A stretch of DNA of 64,000 nucleotides, taken from positions 18,087 to 82,086 of the forward strand of contig CAZCDS010000027.1 of NCBI GenBank assembly GCA_964497585.1, in the 5' to 3' direction. Source of the DNA: CAZCDS01 sp964497585. GTDB taxonomy: Bacteria; Desulfobacterota; Desulfomonilia; Desulfomonilales; Desulfomonilaceae. The notes below the pieces were generated by a model. That model had not been told where the DNA came from. It did not search any database and saw nothing but the letters and a program-made list of their open reading frames with translations. Below, in pieces: positions 34,314 through 43,140 of the stretch (within the stretch, counting starts at the first letter, position 1; each line of letters begins with the position of its first letter). A program made the position numbers and the translations under genes.

Positions 34314-35636
34314 TCAGATTATCGGGAGGAGAGCCGAAGGCAGTTCAGTGATCCCCTGAAGGACACGGCGCGGGCGGCACAGAGCAAGCTCTTCAGATGA
34401 GAAGACCGGTCCGCTGATCGTGATTGCGTCGATTCCCGCGTTTCTCGCGGCCTCAATGTCGATGGGTGAATCACCCACGTTGACCGTCCTTCCCGGATCG
34501 GAATTCACGGACCGCATGAATTCCTTGAACATATCGGGTGCGGGCTTGGCTCTGAATCCGTCCTCAGCCCCTATGATTCGGGCCATATGCCTCGAAATAT
34601 CCAGATGCTCTGTCAGCTTCCGCGCGTACCAGCCCCGTTTGTTGGTAACGATACCGGAAAGCACTGAGCCGTCGAGAGCCTCGAGTGTCTCCTTGACACC
34701 CGGCATCACGGTGGTCTTCTCCAGGTAGATCTTGTCGTAGTAGTCGCGGAAGATCCTGATCCCGTATTCGACCTCCTCGGGCGGGAGAAATCCGTGCACA
34801 AAGTCTTTCAATGATATGTTCGTTTTTCGGGCGACCTCCTCCCCGGTCATGGTCGGGTATCCCATGACGGCGAACATATGGTTGAAGGACTCGGTTATCG
34901 CGCCAAGCGAGTCAACGAGCGTGCCGTCCATGTCAAAGGTAACGGCCTCAATGCGTCTCGTAAGAAGGTCGGGTGCGTCCTTGAATCCGTCGATACGGAC
35001 TGCGGGGATCCCTTTGTTGGCACAATAGACGAAGAGGTCTCCCAGTGCGAGCACCGCGTCCGCCTCCACAGCGGCGTGACGGTCGGACTCGCCGTCCCCG
35101 ATAAGGATCACCGAGTCGTATTCGGCGCGATAACGGCGCACGAGTCTCCGTTTGCACGTCCCGCACCACCCGCACTCAGGGTCTGCGTGGGGAGATCGGA
35201 TTTGGACGCTGCCCCGCTCATCCGTGACGAGTCGGTTGGCGAAGATCTCCAGGTCCCCGATCCCGTGGTCCGCAAACAGCGTGAGGATCGTAAGATCAAA
35301 CCCGTCAGATACGATCTTGACATCGATATTCCGCTCTCCGGCCCACCGCAGGAACGTGGGGAATTCCGGGTCCAGCGCTGCGTTTCGGGAGACGAAGTCC
35401 TCAATCTGACCGGGTTTCAGCCTCATGATAGGGGCCACAGCCTCGTACACCGCCTTTGAACCCATGTCGCCGCGCATATACCGCTTGACGTGATACCGCC
35501 AATCAGGTGTTCGGACGTGCTCCTGGACCAGGCGGTTCACGGTGTCCTTCGTGGAGACAGTGCCGTCGAAATCACAGAGTATAAGGATTCTCTTTTTTGG
35601 ACGAGACTGAGCAGTCTCGGTCTGCCTGGCGTTCAT
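34314..35636 (-). CDS. Double HAD phosphatase: MtnX-like domain fused to a Gph-like domain
   Basis: The 440-residue protein carries two complete HAD hydrolase domains. Residues 15-225 resemble the MtnX/phosphoserine-phosphatase class, with CDFDGT at 21-26, KIVSDGFD, a C155GWCGTC161 cysteine group and LIGDGESD. Residues 230-435 resemble phosphoglycolate phosphatase, with FDMDGTLVDS from 234, GIVTNKR, and VGDSPIDIEAARNAG. Both nucleophile aspartates and both DG.SD/GDSP..D motifs are present, so both sites should be active. Substrates are unknown. The ATG at 35636 is preceded by GGAGG at a rather long spacing of 12. Confidence 0.85.
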   Translation of the reverse strand: MNARQTETAQSRPKKRILILCDFDGTVSTKDTVNRLVQEHVRTPDWRYHVKRYMRGDMGSKAVYEAVAPIMRLKPGQIEDFVSRNAALDPEFPTFLRWAGERNIDVKIVSDGFDLTILTLFADHGIGDLEIFANRLVTDERGSVQIRSPHADPECGWCGTCKRRLVRRYRAEYDSVILIGDGESDRHAAVEADAVLALGDLFVYCANKGIPAVRIDGFKDAPDLLTRRIEAVTFDMDGTLVDSLGAITESFNHMFAVMGYPTMTGEEVARKTNISLKDFVHGFLPPEEVEYGIRIFRDYYDKIYLEKTTVMPGVKETLEALDGSVLSGIVTNKRGWYARKLTEHLDISRHMARIIGAEDGFRAKPAPDMFKEFMRSVNSDPGRTVNVGDSPIDIEAARNAGIDAITISGPVFSSEELALCRPRRVLQGITELPSALLPII

Positions 35637-35822
35637 GACAACGATCCGACCTCCGTCGCGCGGTCGGAGCCCTCTGGCGATCGAGGCCGGAAGAGAGGGA
35701 TGGTCAGCGCTGCGCCGGCGTTCCGATCGAAAAGGCAAAGGATCGCTTCCGGAATGGTGCGCGCCCAACCCCGGCTGATCGGACGGTTCGGCGCAGTCCT
35801 TCGGCGCGGACTGAGAAAGGTG

Positions 35823-36299
35823 TCAGGCGATTTCCAGTATTTCGTATTCCCGAACTCCGTCCGGCGTCTTCACTTCGGCAACGTCGCCTTCCTCTTTGCC
35901 GATCAAGGACCTTCCCAGCGGCGATGTCACCGAAATGATACCGTTGGCGATGTCGACCTCGTCCTCACCGAGGAGCCTGAGGATCTTTTGACTCCCGCTG
36001 TCAATATCTTCGATGGTGACCGTGCAGCCAAATACGATTTTGTCGGTGGGCGGCCTCTTTTCCAGGTCGATCACTTCGCACGTGGACAATCTCTCCTGGA
36101 TATCCCGAATGCGCGTTTCGATGAGGGCCTGTTTCTCCTTTGCATACGTGTACTCTGCGTTCTCCGTCAGATCACCGTGCCCGAGCGCAACCTCGATTTC
36201 TTTGATGACGGCCGGTCTCTCAATGCGGATCATGCGATCGAGGTCTTCTTGCAACTTCCTGTGGCCTTGGGATGATATTGGGCGTCTCTGCACGCTCAT
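35823..36299 (-). CDS. greA: Transcription elongation factor GreA/GreB family
   Basis: The 158-residue protein has the normal GreA length. It has an N-terminal coiled-coil (QGHRKLQEDLDRMIRIERPAVIKEIEVALGHGDLTENAEYTYAKEKQALIE) whose tip carries the acidic DLTENAEY motif needed to stimulate transcript cleavage. A C-terminal FKBP-like part follows (FGCTVTIEDI, VDIANGIISVTSPLGRSLIGKEEGDVAEVKTPDG). It rescues backtracked RNA polymerase. The ATG at 36299 gives the family length, but the GGAG before it is unusually close. A longer frame reaches 36386. Confidence 0.9.
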   Translation of the reverse strand: MSVQRRPISSQGHRKLQEDLDRMIRIERPAVIKEIEVALGHGDLTENAEYTYAKEKQALIETRIRDIQERLSTCEVIDLEKRPPTDKIVFGCTVTIEDIDSGSQKILRLLGEDEVDIANGIISVTSPLGRSLIGKEEGDVAEVKTPDGVREYEILEIA

Positions 36300-36875
36300 A
36301 CTCCATTCGTACTGAATCTTTCGGCAATTGCCGGTTTCAGGGAACACTTCCTTTCCGAAGGCGTTGGCACCAACGCCCACGAGCACCTGTCGCTCTTTAT
36401 GGCATTGGGGGAAGCACCCCGCGAACTATGCTACCGCATCCCGTTTTGTACCAGACTCGATTCACAGGGTCAACCTCCCCGAGTCCGGAAGGATGATCCG
36501 AACGCTGGTGAGAAGAGCATCAGGGCCGACTGAATTCTTGTCGGCCGTGACATTGATAGGTGAGATCAATTCCGGGAAAATCGATTACCAATCGCGTTCA
36601 AAGAGAGGCGAAAGCATGTGGCATAATTTGTTTCGTTCTCTTCCTGCTCAAGGGAAGGAACAAGGGATCCCTCTTTGGCAATGCCTCTGCGATTCTCCCG
36701 CTCAAGTGCTTCGGGATAGGCCTTCTCGCTGCAATGCAAGAGTTTTCTGTAGGTAATGATTCTTTTTTATTGTTTTTTTAAGGAATTTTCGATATGCTAG
36801 ACACTCTTCCCGAAAATCCCGATTGCGTCGGACGATCCAACCGGCGCGTCGTATGAAATAGGAGAATCCAGACCG
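36300..36875. other. Divergent intergenic region with one promoter candidate
   Basis: About 575 bases separate greA (minus) from the phosphofructokinase gene (plus). The last 120 bases are AT-rich and hold the promoter noted separately. A short palindrome AGGGATCCCT occurs near 36665. I see no gene in the remainder. Confidence 0.4.
36770..36798 (+). promoter_or_regulatory. Sigma-70-like promoter upstream of phosphofructokinase
   Basis: TTGTTT (36770-36775) and TATGCT (36793-36798) are spaced by 17 bases in the most AT-rich part of the gap, about 80 bases before the ATG of the phosphofructokinase gene. Confidence 0.4.
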
Positions 36876-38156
36876 ATGGATACTGCCGTCGATTCACTCG
36901 GAGACCCGAAGATCACATCACCCCTTGAGGAAGGGCTGTTTGTCGAAGACGAGGAAAGAGTGCTCTACGAGGTTTCCGCGGCCGAGGTCCTGAGCAAGAT
37001 CGCGCAGGGGAACGAACCCGTTTCCTTCGAGAAGGCCGGTCCCAGACGAAAGATCTACTTCGATCCGAGCAAACTCAAGGCAGCGCTCGTGACCTGCGGA
37101 GGCCTCTGTCCCGGGCTGAACAACGTGATTCGGTCGGTTGTCTTGGCGCTGTATCACAATTACGGCGTGAGGAACATTCTTGGAATCCGCTACGGTCTTC
37201 AGGGTTTCATTCCAAAATACGGGCACCCCATCCTCGAACTCACGCCCAGTGCGGTGGCCGGGATACACGACGTGGGGGGGACCATCCTATCATCGTCGCG
37301 CGGTCCACAGGACCTGGAGGAGATCGTCGATTCGCTGGAGCGGCTCAACATCGGTCTGCTTCTCATGATAGGAGGAGACGGCACCTTCCGGGCCGCGGCC
37401 AAGGTTGCTCAGGCGGTCAAGGAGCGGGACTTGCGCATCAGTATCGTTGGTATTCCGAAAACCATCGACAACGATATCCCGCTAATTTCCAAGTCCTTCG
37501 GATTCGGCACTGCGGTGAGTATGGCAACCCAGGTGATCAGTTCCGCTCACGTGGAATCGCTCGGAGCTCCCAACGGAGTGGGACTTGTGAAACTGATGGG
37601 ACGCCATTCCGGCTTCATAGCCACCACCGCGGCACTGGCCAAGAGGGAAGCAAACATGGTGCTCATTCCGGAAGTCGAGTTCGAGATGGAGGGCCCCAAC
37701 GGTCTTCTTGCGTGGCTCGAACAAAGACTGCAAGCCCGCAAGCACGCCGTGATCGTCGTAGCTGAGGGAGCGGGACAGTGTTACTGCACGGGCGAGGGTA
37801 CCGATGAATCGGGCAACGTGCGACTGGGGGATATCGGGCAGTGGCTCAAAGAACAGATACTAAGGCATTTTGCAGGTAAGGGCGTTGAGCTGAATCTGAA
37901 ATATATAGACCCCAGCTACATGATCCGGTCCGTACCCGCGGATGCGGATGACTCGGTGTTCTGCGGGTTTCTAGCTCAGAACGCGGTCCACGCGGGCCTG
38001 GCCGGAAAAACCAACATGGTTGTCGGCCAGTGGAACCACCAGTTTGTCCACATTCCCATCGAGTTGCTGGTGCACGGACGCAAACAGGTGGATCCCAGCG
38101 GAGGCCTGTGGCGAAGCGTACTGGAAGCGACAGGTCAGCCGTCCTTGGCACGATGA
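36876..38156 (+). CDS. pfkA: ATP-dependent 6-phosphofructokinase
   Basis: The 426-residue enzyme phosphorylates fructose 6-phosphate. It has GGLCPGLNNVIR, GIRYGLQGF, GGDGT at 166-170, GIPKTIDNDIP at 192-202, and MGRHSGFIA. A glycine after GGD usually marks ATP use, whereas PPi enzymes have GGDD. The lysine in PKTIDND is shared with PPi enzymes and with the long plant-type ATP enzymes. The 60-residue N-terminal extension and this residue pair place it in the long group III class. The donor is thus most likely ATP but should not be taken as proven. A good AGGAGA-type site precedes the ATG. Confidence 0.88.
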   Translation: MDTAVDSLGDPKITSPLEEGLFVEDEERVLYEVSAAEVLSKIAQGNEPVSFEKAGPRRKIYFDPSKLKAALVTCGGLCPGLNNVIRSVVLALYHNYGVRNILGIRYGLQGFIPKYGHPILELTPSAVAGIHDVGGTILSSSRGPQDLEEIVDSLERLNIGLLLMIGGDGTFRAAAKVAQAVKERDLRISIVGIPKTIDNDIPLISKSFGFGTAVSMATQVISSAHVESLGAPNGVGLVKLMGRHSGFIATTAALAKREANMVLIPEVEFEMEGPNGLLAWLEQRLQARKHAVIVVAEGAGQCYCTGEGTDESGNVRLGDIGQWLKEQILRHFAGKGVELNLKYIDPSYMIRSVPADADDSVFCGFLAQNAVHAGLAGKTNMVVGQWNHQFVHIPIELLVHGRKQVDPSGGLWRSVLEATGQPSLAR

Positions 38157-38282
38157 GAACGGAGCCTGAAAGGCGGGCGGACCCAAAAGTTGTCTCGTGA
38201 AAAGGAACTTCTTCTCAGAAAACGTGTCAAATAGTGGAACTGACTATGAAATACCCCGGGATTGCTCATACGGAGGTGTGAG

Positions 38283-38972
38283 ATGGATAGAAAAGCCGGC
38301 GGGATTCTCGCATGTGTGTTGTTGGTGCTCCTGACGGCCATATCGGTTGCAGCGTCCCCCATGTTCATTGCTACTGCGAGGAATCTGAGGGGCGCCCTGT
38401 TCGTGGGATATGGACCTTCCCCCTACCACGCATCGGAAATGGCAATGGCAAAGTGTTCCCAGCACTCCTGGTTGCCGTTCAAATGCCGGGTCCTCGGGGT
38501 GAGGATGGAATATCCCCCACCGCCACCGCCCTGGGCCTTGCAACCCCCACCAAGCGCCCGGCAGAAGTCGTACCACCCCAAGAAAAGCTCCACCCGGTAC
38601 CGGAACGCCCCGATTCGGTCCCATAACAGTTACAGGAGCTATTCAACCAGGTCGAAAGTGCGTAGTAGCAAGTCCAGCCGGCAGGAAGACACGTCGCGGG
38701 TGAATAGCAGCAAATCCAGTCGCGACGATAACAAACCGAAAGTTTACAGTAGCCGGGCGCGCCAAGAAAAAGAATCGCTGAAGCCATATAGCGGTAGGTC
38801 GGGCAGCCGGCTGGACAAGCCGCGGGAATACAGCCGGAAATCGGATCTCTATCTTAACGGCTCGAAGAGCTCGAGCGAGGGCAAGGCCAAAGGCGGAAGT
38901 GGCTCGAGCGGTACTACGAGCAGTTCCCAGGGAAACATTTCACAACGTTTCCAGTGGGGACGTCCAGAGTAG
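38283..38972 (+). CDS. Exported low-complexity Ser/Arg/Tyr-rich protein
   Basis: The 229-residue product has a signal peptide (GGILACVLLVLLTAISVAAS). A short domain follows with A.ARNLRGALFVGYG...ASEMAMAKCSQ and a second cysteine (FKCRV), weakly like a DUF4189 domain. Residues 80-229 are low complexity: a PPPPPP run, then repeated SSKSSR, YS.RS and SRDD units rich in Ser, Arg, Lys and Tyr. It ends in FQWGRPE. The strong basic charge suggests binding to a polyanion such as LPS or DNA, which is inference. GGAGGT six bases before the ATG fixes the start. The next gene follows after 59 bases. Confidence 0.65.
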   Translation: MDRKAGGILACVLLVLLTAISVAASPMFIATARNLRGALFVGYGPSPYHASEMAMAKCSQHSWLPFKCRVLGVRMEYPPPPPPWALQPPPSARQKSYHPKKSSTRYRNAPIRSHNSYRSYSTRSKVRSSKSSRQEDTSRVNSSKSSRDDNKPKVYSSRARQEKESLKPYSGRSGSRLDKPREYSRKSDLYLNGSKSSSEGKAKGGSGSSGTTSSSQGNISQRFQWGRPE

Positions 38973-39031
38973 ACGAAGTGACCGGAACCGATGACCGAAG
39001 AGAAACCAGGAAAGGTGGTGCTTGGCCGGCG

Positions 39032-39643
39032 ATGAAGAAGTTTCTCATGGGAGTGGCGATAGTTGTCCTGTTCTTCCTCGCGGGGTACGGAGCGATCCGG
39101 CTTCTCATGGACGCGGTTGTTGCGGACGACGGGAAGAGAGTGTCCGAAATTGCGGGAACCGTTGCGAGTAAGGCTGTCAAGGCAGCCGGCGAGAAGCTGG
39201 TGGACGAGCTGAACAATACCCCGGACGAAAAGCTCGAGGCAGACGCTGAAAAGCGCGCCCGCAAGATCTATCCCATCATGAAGGGAGCGATCATAGGCAA
39301 TCTCAAGGCTTTCGCCGAGGACAAGAACAAGGAAGAACTCTCCCGCGCCATGTATGCCGCGGGCAAAGAGTTCTCGAAGAGTCTTCTTCAACCCTTCACC
39401 AAGGGAATTACCGACGCGCCCGCCCCAATCCTCGGAGACGTGGAAGGAGCTATCAAGCGTTTGGGGAAAATGCGTCAGGGGAGCGGAAACGTGCTCGAGA
39501 GTATCATTAAAGGGCTGGAGAGTCTGGGTAAAGATTTGGGCGCTGAGCGAGTTCCGCCGCCTTCTCCAGAAGCGGAACCGGGTCCGGTGCCCTATGGACC
39601 TCCACCCCAGTACACGCCTCTTCCACCGCCCCGACAGTACTGA
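39032..39643 (+). CDS. Membrane-anchored hypothetical protein with proline-rich tail
   Basis: The protein of about 203 residues starts MKKFLMGVAIVVLFFLAGYGAIRLLMD, one transmembrane anchor with the rest probably periplasmic. The body is helical and charged (VSEIAGTVASKAVKAAGEKLVDELNN..., IYPIMKGAIIGNLKAFAEDKNKEEL). The tail is proline-rich (PSPEAEPGPVPYGPPPQ...). I do not recognise the family. It follows the Ser/Arg-rich gene closely. The ribosome binding site is weak (AGGTGG at 14 bases), and the frame is open upstream to a GTG at 38954, so the start is uncertain. Confidence 0.6.
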   Translation: MKKFLMGVAIVVLFFLAGYGAIRLLMDAVVADDGKRVSEIAGTVASKAVKAAGEKLVDELNNTPDEKLEADAEKRARKIYPIMKGAIIGNLKAFAEDKNKEELSRAMYAAGKEFSKSLLQPFTKGITDAPAPILGDVEGAIKRLGKMRQGSGNVLESIIKGLESLGKDLGAERVPPPSPEAEPGPVPYGPPPQYTPLPPPRQY

Positions 39644-39687
39644 TACCGTTCCGTTATTATTCTCGTAACGCGCAATTGGAGGAGGAA

Positions 39688-39728
39688 GCCACGGATCTGT
39701 CCCGCGGCCCGGGAGACAGATCCGTGGC
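39688..39728. terminator. Strong hairpin, probable terminator
   Basis: GCCACGGATCTGTC (39688-39701) and GACAGATCCGTGGC (39715-39728) form a perfect 14-base stem with a GC-rich 13-base loop. It lies 45 bases after the preceding stop codon. There is no T-run, so it may act as a Rho-type or processing hairpin. Apart from it, the 39644-39926 gap shows nothing. Confidence 0.5.
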
Positions 39729-39926
39729 ACGCCAAATTCGTGCCGAATAGGAGCGGGGGGGCCGCTGACCTGAGCACCGGTCGGTGTCTTCATGAAGCTG
39801 TACAAGCTACCTGCTTTCTTTACACAACCGGTGGTTTAATGTAGGATGCCTCGGACAAAGAAGGCCTGAGCCGTGCGATCATGGCCCGGAGGGCCGGCAG
39901 ATCCATGAAAGGAACCAAAGATCAAT

Positions 39927-41300
39927 ATGTCGTGTACTCGTGATTCTCTGGGTCACCACGTCTCCGCACTCGAGGGCGAACTCCTGTCGGATCGTGCGAA
40001 GCAAGATGTCTCGGCCGCGCGAGAGGAGGGCGCGGAGGCTTCAGAGCTAACCGCGATATCCCGCCGAGACTTCCTGCTCGGTACGGGGGCCGCTGCCGTT
40101 ATGCTCGCGGGCGGATTTTCGGCGGTTCGAGCGGAACAGGAGAGCGGGCCAGTCAGTGTAGGGTTGATCCTTCCGACTGAGGGACCTCTCGCGGACCAGG
40201 CCAAGTCTCTGATGGCGGGTTTTGAGCTGCGTCTTGCGGAAGAGGGTGATGCCGCCCGGCGTCTGAAGCTGGTGAAAAAGGACCCTGGGGCGAACGGCGA
40301 GAAGATCCTTGAGGCAGTTGCGGTACTCGTCATGAAACAGGAAGTCCGGTTCCTCGTGGGACCGCTGGGACTAAAGGCTTCCGAACAGGCGATTCACGGT
40401 CTTTCTGGGGCTGAAGTAATACACTTCGTAACGAATCCGGCGGTACGCCTGGTCGGGGGCGAGTTGTGCGTGCCCGGGAGTTTCAGACTGTGCCCGAATA
40501 CCTATCAGAGGTCGAGGCCCCTTAGTCCCTGGGCCTTGAGCAAGATCGGGCAAAAGGTTTTCCTGACCGGCAGCGACGATTGGCTGGGAAACGAGGTGGC
40601 CGACTTTTTTGCTGAGGGATTTGAACGAGCCGGTGGATCGTTTGTCGACCGAAAGATGGTCACCGGCGATTCGGCAAGCTTCGAGCCCGTCCTCGAGGCA
40701 ATCCGGAAGGGTGGACCTGATTTCGTTTTCGCCTCTTTCCGGGACAAGGCGGCCGGAGCATTCGTGAAGTCGTATCGGCAGGCCACACCGCGCTTCACCC
40801 AGCCGATCGTGGGGCCCGAATCCCTGACCGAATACCCAGCGACCCTGGCTGCATTGGGGGATCTCGCGAACGGAATCAGAACACTGAGTTCTCTGAAGGA
40901 CCCGGTGACGCTGGCGCAACAGGTCAAGGAAAAGCTCAACCGCAAGATCGGCCATGTGTCCAGCGCCGCGGAAGGCTACGACATCGCCGGCATAATCTGT
41001 AAGGCAGTAAAGAATGCCGGCCAATCCGAGTGGGACCATAAAAAGGTGGTCGAGAGCATCGCGCAGATGGAGATCGACGGCCCTCGTGGAACCGTCCGAT
41101 TTGACAAGAATCACGAGCCTATCCTGAATGTTATGGTCCAGCAGTGGGAGATGCGGGGGGAGTCTCGGTCTCGCAAGGTCGTCGAAAACCTGGGGTCTTG
41201 TTCCTCACCCGACTTCGGATGCGGCAGGATAGGGTTTCCCAGAAAGCCCGAACCGCCTGAGGAAGACCAGGGTGAAGAATCGAAGGAATCTCAGGACTAG
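39927..41300 (+). CDS. Tat-exported ABC transporter substrate-binding protein (branched-chain amino acid type)
   Basis: The 457-residue protein has a long N-terminal region with a twin-arginine signal (SRRDFLLGTGAAAVMLAGGFSAVRA, about 45-69). A Peripla_BP_6 domain follows: VSVGLILPTEGPLADQ, a ligand-pocket region with LVGPLGLKASEQAI, FRLCPNTYQRSRPLSPWAL, VFLTGSDDWLGNE, GPDFVFASFRDKAAGAFVKSYRQ and EGYDIAGIICKAV. Twin-arginine export implies folding or cofactor loading in the cytoplasm. Ligands for the family are amino acids, amides or aromatic acids. No permease or ATPase gene is adjacent, so it is an orphan. The C-terminus ends in a Cys-containing acidic tail. Confidence 0.85.
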   Translation: MSCTRDSLGHHVSALEGELLSDRAKQDVSAAREEGAEASELTAISRRDFLLGTGAAAVMLAGGFSAVRAEQESGPVSVGLILPTEGPLADQAKSLMAGFELRLAEEGDAARRLKLVKKDPGANGEKILEAVAVLVMKQEVRFLVGPLGLKASEQAIHGLSGAEVIHFVTNPAVRLVGGELCVPGSFRLCPNTYQRSRPLSPWALSKIGQKVFLTGSDDWLGNEVADFFAEGFERAGGSFVDRKMVTGDSASFEPVLEAIRKGGPDFVFASFRDKAAGAFVKSYRQATPRFTQPIVGPESLTEYPATLAALGDLANGIRTLSSLKDPVTLAQQVKEKLNRKIGHVSSAAEGYDIAGIICKAVKNAGQSEWDHKKVVESIAQMEIDGPRGTVRFDKNHEPILNVMVQQWEMRGESRSRKVVENLGSCSSPDFGCGRIGFPRKPEPPEEDQGEESKESQD

Positions 41301-41327
41301 CCAGGACGAGACCTGTGTATTCTTTCG

Positions 41328-41366
41328 TTGACATTGACGTTGACTTTCGCTATCTTGACTGATAAT
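41328..41366 (+). promoter_or_regulatory. Triple TTGAC direct repeat and promoter
   Basis: TTGACA, TTGACG and TTGACT lie in direct tandem at six-base steps (41328, 41334, 41340). A GATAAT at 41361-41366 lies 15 bases beyond the last. The last hexamer with GATAAT makes a sigma-70-like promoter for the downstream Met/Cys-rich gene. The repeated hexamers may be alternative -35 boxes or an activator site. Confidence 0.45.
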
Positions 41367-41450
41367 CGATGTCAAAGTGCAATGGACACGATCCGAGATC
41401 TCATTGAGATCGCTCGCGGTCGATGGCTTATGTGTGGAAGGAGTCTCTTC

Positions 41451-42014
41451 ATGACGAAGAAAAATCTCGTTCGTTCCGCAATCATCGTTGGCATACTCTC
41501 AATGATCGTGGTTACGTATGCCGGTAGCGCGGATGCGTTCTTCCCGCGGCCAATGTACGGTCCGGCGATGTGTCCTCCCCCTATGTGTCCTGCGCCCATG
41601 TGCGCTCCGCGCATGTGTCCTCCGCCAGCGTGCGCTCCTCGTTGCGGCCCCAATCCGCTGGCACAGATCCTGTGCGGCGCAGTGAGGCTCGTGGCCGGGG
41701 CCATAGCGCTGCCGTTTAAGATCGTTGACTGCCTTTTCGGGGGACCGTGCTCGCCGCGCCCGTTGTGCCGCCCCAGGTACGCGTGCGGGCCACCACCTGT
41801 GTGCTACCCTCCGCCGATGATGTGCCCGCCGCCCATGTGCGGTCCGCCGATGGGCTACTGCCCCCCTGCCTTCGGGGTCGGCATGGGTCCGGGTAGGCCC
41901 GTGGGATTCGGCCGGGGAGCGCCCAAGAGATTTGCACCCATAGCGAAGAAGAGAGTTTCGCCTGTGCGTCTGGTGGCAGCGTCCGTGCAGAGCGTATTCG
42001 GCGCTTACTGGTAA
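41451..42014 (+). CDS. Exported Met/Cys/Pro-rich repeat protein
   Basis: The 187-residue product has a signal peptide (LVRSAIIVGILSMIVVTYAGSADA). Two low-complexity blocks follow, built on PPPMC- and APxMC-type units (residues about 35-65 and 105-140), in which methionine and cysteine recur every four to six residues among prolines. A short hydrophobic segment separates them (LAQILCGAVRLVAGAIALPFKIVDCLF). Such spacing of thioether and thiol side chains in an exported protein suggests metal binding, for example Cu(I), or a disulfide-linked coat. Neither is proven. AAGGAG eight bases before the ATG fixes the start. A strong terminator follows. Confidence 0.65.
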   Translation: MTKKNLVRSAIIVGILSMIVVTYAGSADAFFPRPMYGPAMCPPPMCPAPMCAPRMCPPPACAPRCGPNPLAQILCGAVRLVAGAIALPFKIVDCLFGGPCSPRPLCRPRYACGPPPVCYPPPMMCPPPMCGPPMGYCPPAFGVGMGPGRPVGFGRGAPKRFAPIAKKRVSPVRLVAASVQSVFGAYW

Positions 42015-42041
42015 GACGAAGCATCTGAAAGGAAGACCGAC

Positions 42042-42068
42042 AGGGGACTTTCTAAGTCCCCTTTTTTT
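42042..42068 (+). terminator. Intrinsic terminator
   Basis: AGGGGACTT (42042-42050) and AAGTCCCCT (42054-42062) form a nine-base stem with a TCT loop, followed directly by a T-run to 42068. This is a textbook Rho-independent terminator 28 bases after the Met/Cys-rich gene. Confidence 0.92.
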
Positions 42069-42225
42069 ATTCCCCGAATCAAGAGTGGCCCGAGCGGTTC
42101 AGCAGATGATTTAGGTATTGCTCAACAAACTGTCCGCTTGGGTGTCGGGTACCACTACCGGCTCGCCCGGCAGTGCCTCCTCCGGCCGCGATGAAAATCT
42201 GCGTGGGTATTTCCGAAACGGTGCG

Positions 42226-43035
42226 CTAGTCCCATCGCCTCAGCCGGAAGATTTTCTCCTTGGCACGGTTCAGGGCCTTCATCTTCTCTTCATCGCCTGC
42301 TTCTCTGTCAGGATGATAGCGTTTCGCCAGCCTCTTCCACGCCCTGAGGACCGCCTCCCTGGTGGAATCCTCCGGAACCTCCAGGATAGCGAAGTGTTTC
42401 CTGAGGCTATATTCGAAGGGGTTAACCGACGATCTGCGATGACGCCGGAAGAATTCGAAAGGTATCTGCTCGTCACCCATCCGGCCGCGACCGAACGCGC
42501 GTTTCCACCGGATGAACACCAGCGCAGCCCTGAGAGCAGTCCCCAGAGCTGTCTTTGTCTCCCTGTCTCTGCCGGTCCTGGGTTCGACGGCCTTCAGCCG
42601 CGATTCCAACTCCGTTAGGCGTGTCAACCCTAGATGACCCAGACTGAAGGCGCTCAGCTTTCCCGGACCGGCCAGATAGCAGAGTTCACGCTCAAAGGCC
42701 ACCAATTCCGGGTTCTCCCATTTCGAGTGGTCCGCACAGCAACCGTCAGGAAATTCAGGGGCTTTCGGGCACTGCCGGTACCTCCCATTCCCTTCGCTCT
42801 GCCACACCACACCCCTGCACAACGAACTATCCACGTCCACGATCCAAACACCCCGGCCGTCATCCCGGACGAGCACCTGTCCGTGCAGAGATCGCTCCAA
42901 TTGCCGCAGGATCCTCTTGAGCCGATAACGAGAAACCTGGAATCGTTCAGCCAGTTCTTGGCAGCTTATTCCAGGCTCCTCCCGAATGATTCCGAGAGCT
43001 TGGCTGGAAGGTTCCATTCTTCGCATTCTTCCCAC
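42226..43035 (-). CDS. HTH plus Cys-motif plus J-domain protein
   Basis: The 269-residue protein has an N-terminal helix-turn-helix (ISCQELAERFQVSRYRLKRILRQLE, about 23-47). A cysteine/histidine group at 73-103 (CRG, then QCPK...DGCCADH) could bind zinc. The C-terminal J domain has FAILEVPEDSTREAVLRAWKRLAKRYHPD; the HPD triad at 241-243 is intact, so it can stimulate an Hsp70 partner. No dnaK is near. A DNA-binding head on a J-protein suggests a regulator or a substrate adaptor, which is inference. Several starts are possible: GTG 43035, ATG 43026 or ATG 43017. Confidence 0.7.
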   Translation of the reverse strand: MGRMRRMEPSSQALGIIREEPGISCQELAERFQVSRYRLKRILRQLERSLHGQVLVRDDGRGVWIVDVDSSLCRGVVWQSEGNGRYRQCPKAPEFPDGCCADHSKWENPELVAFERELCYLAGPGKLSAFSLGHLGLTRLTELESRLKAVEPRTGRDRETKTALGTALRAALVFIRWKRAFGRGRMGDEQIPFEFFRRHRRSSVNPFEYSLRKHFAILEVPEDSTREAVLRAWKRLAKRYHPDREAGDEEKMKALNRAKEKIFRLRRWD

Positions 43036-43140
43036 GTGAAAGCCGCTGCTGGCTTACCACGTACTACCATGTTAGCCCCTTTTCGGAAAAGATCAAGAAA
43101 GGCCCCAGTGTCTTGAAAAGACCGGTCGGAAGGGACGGGC

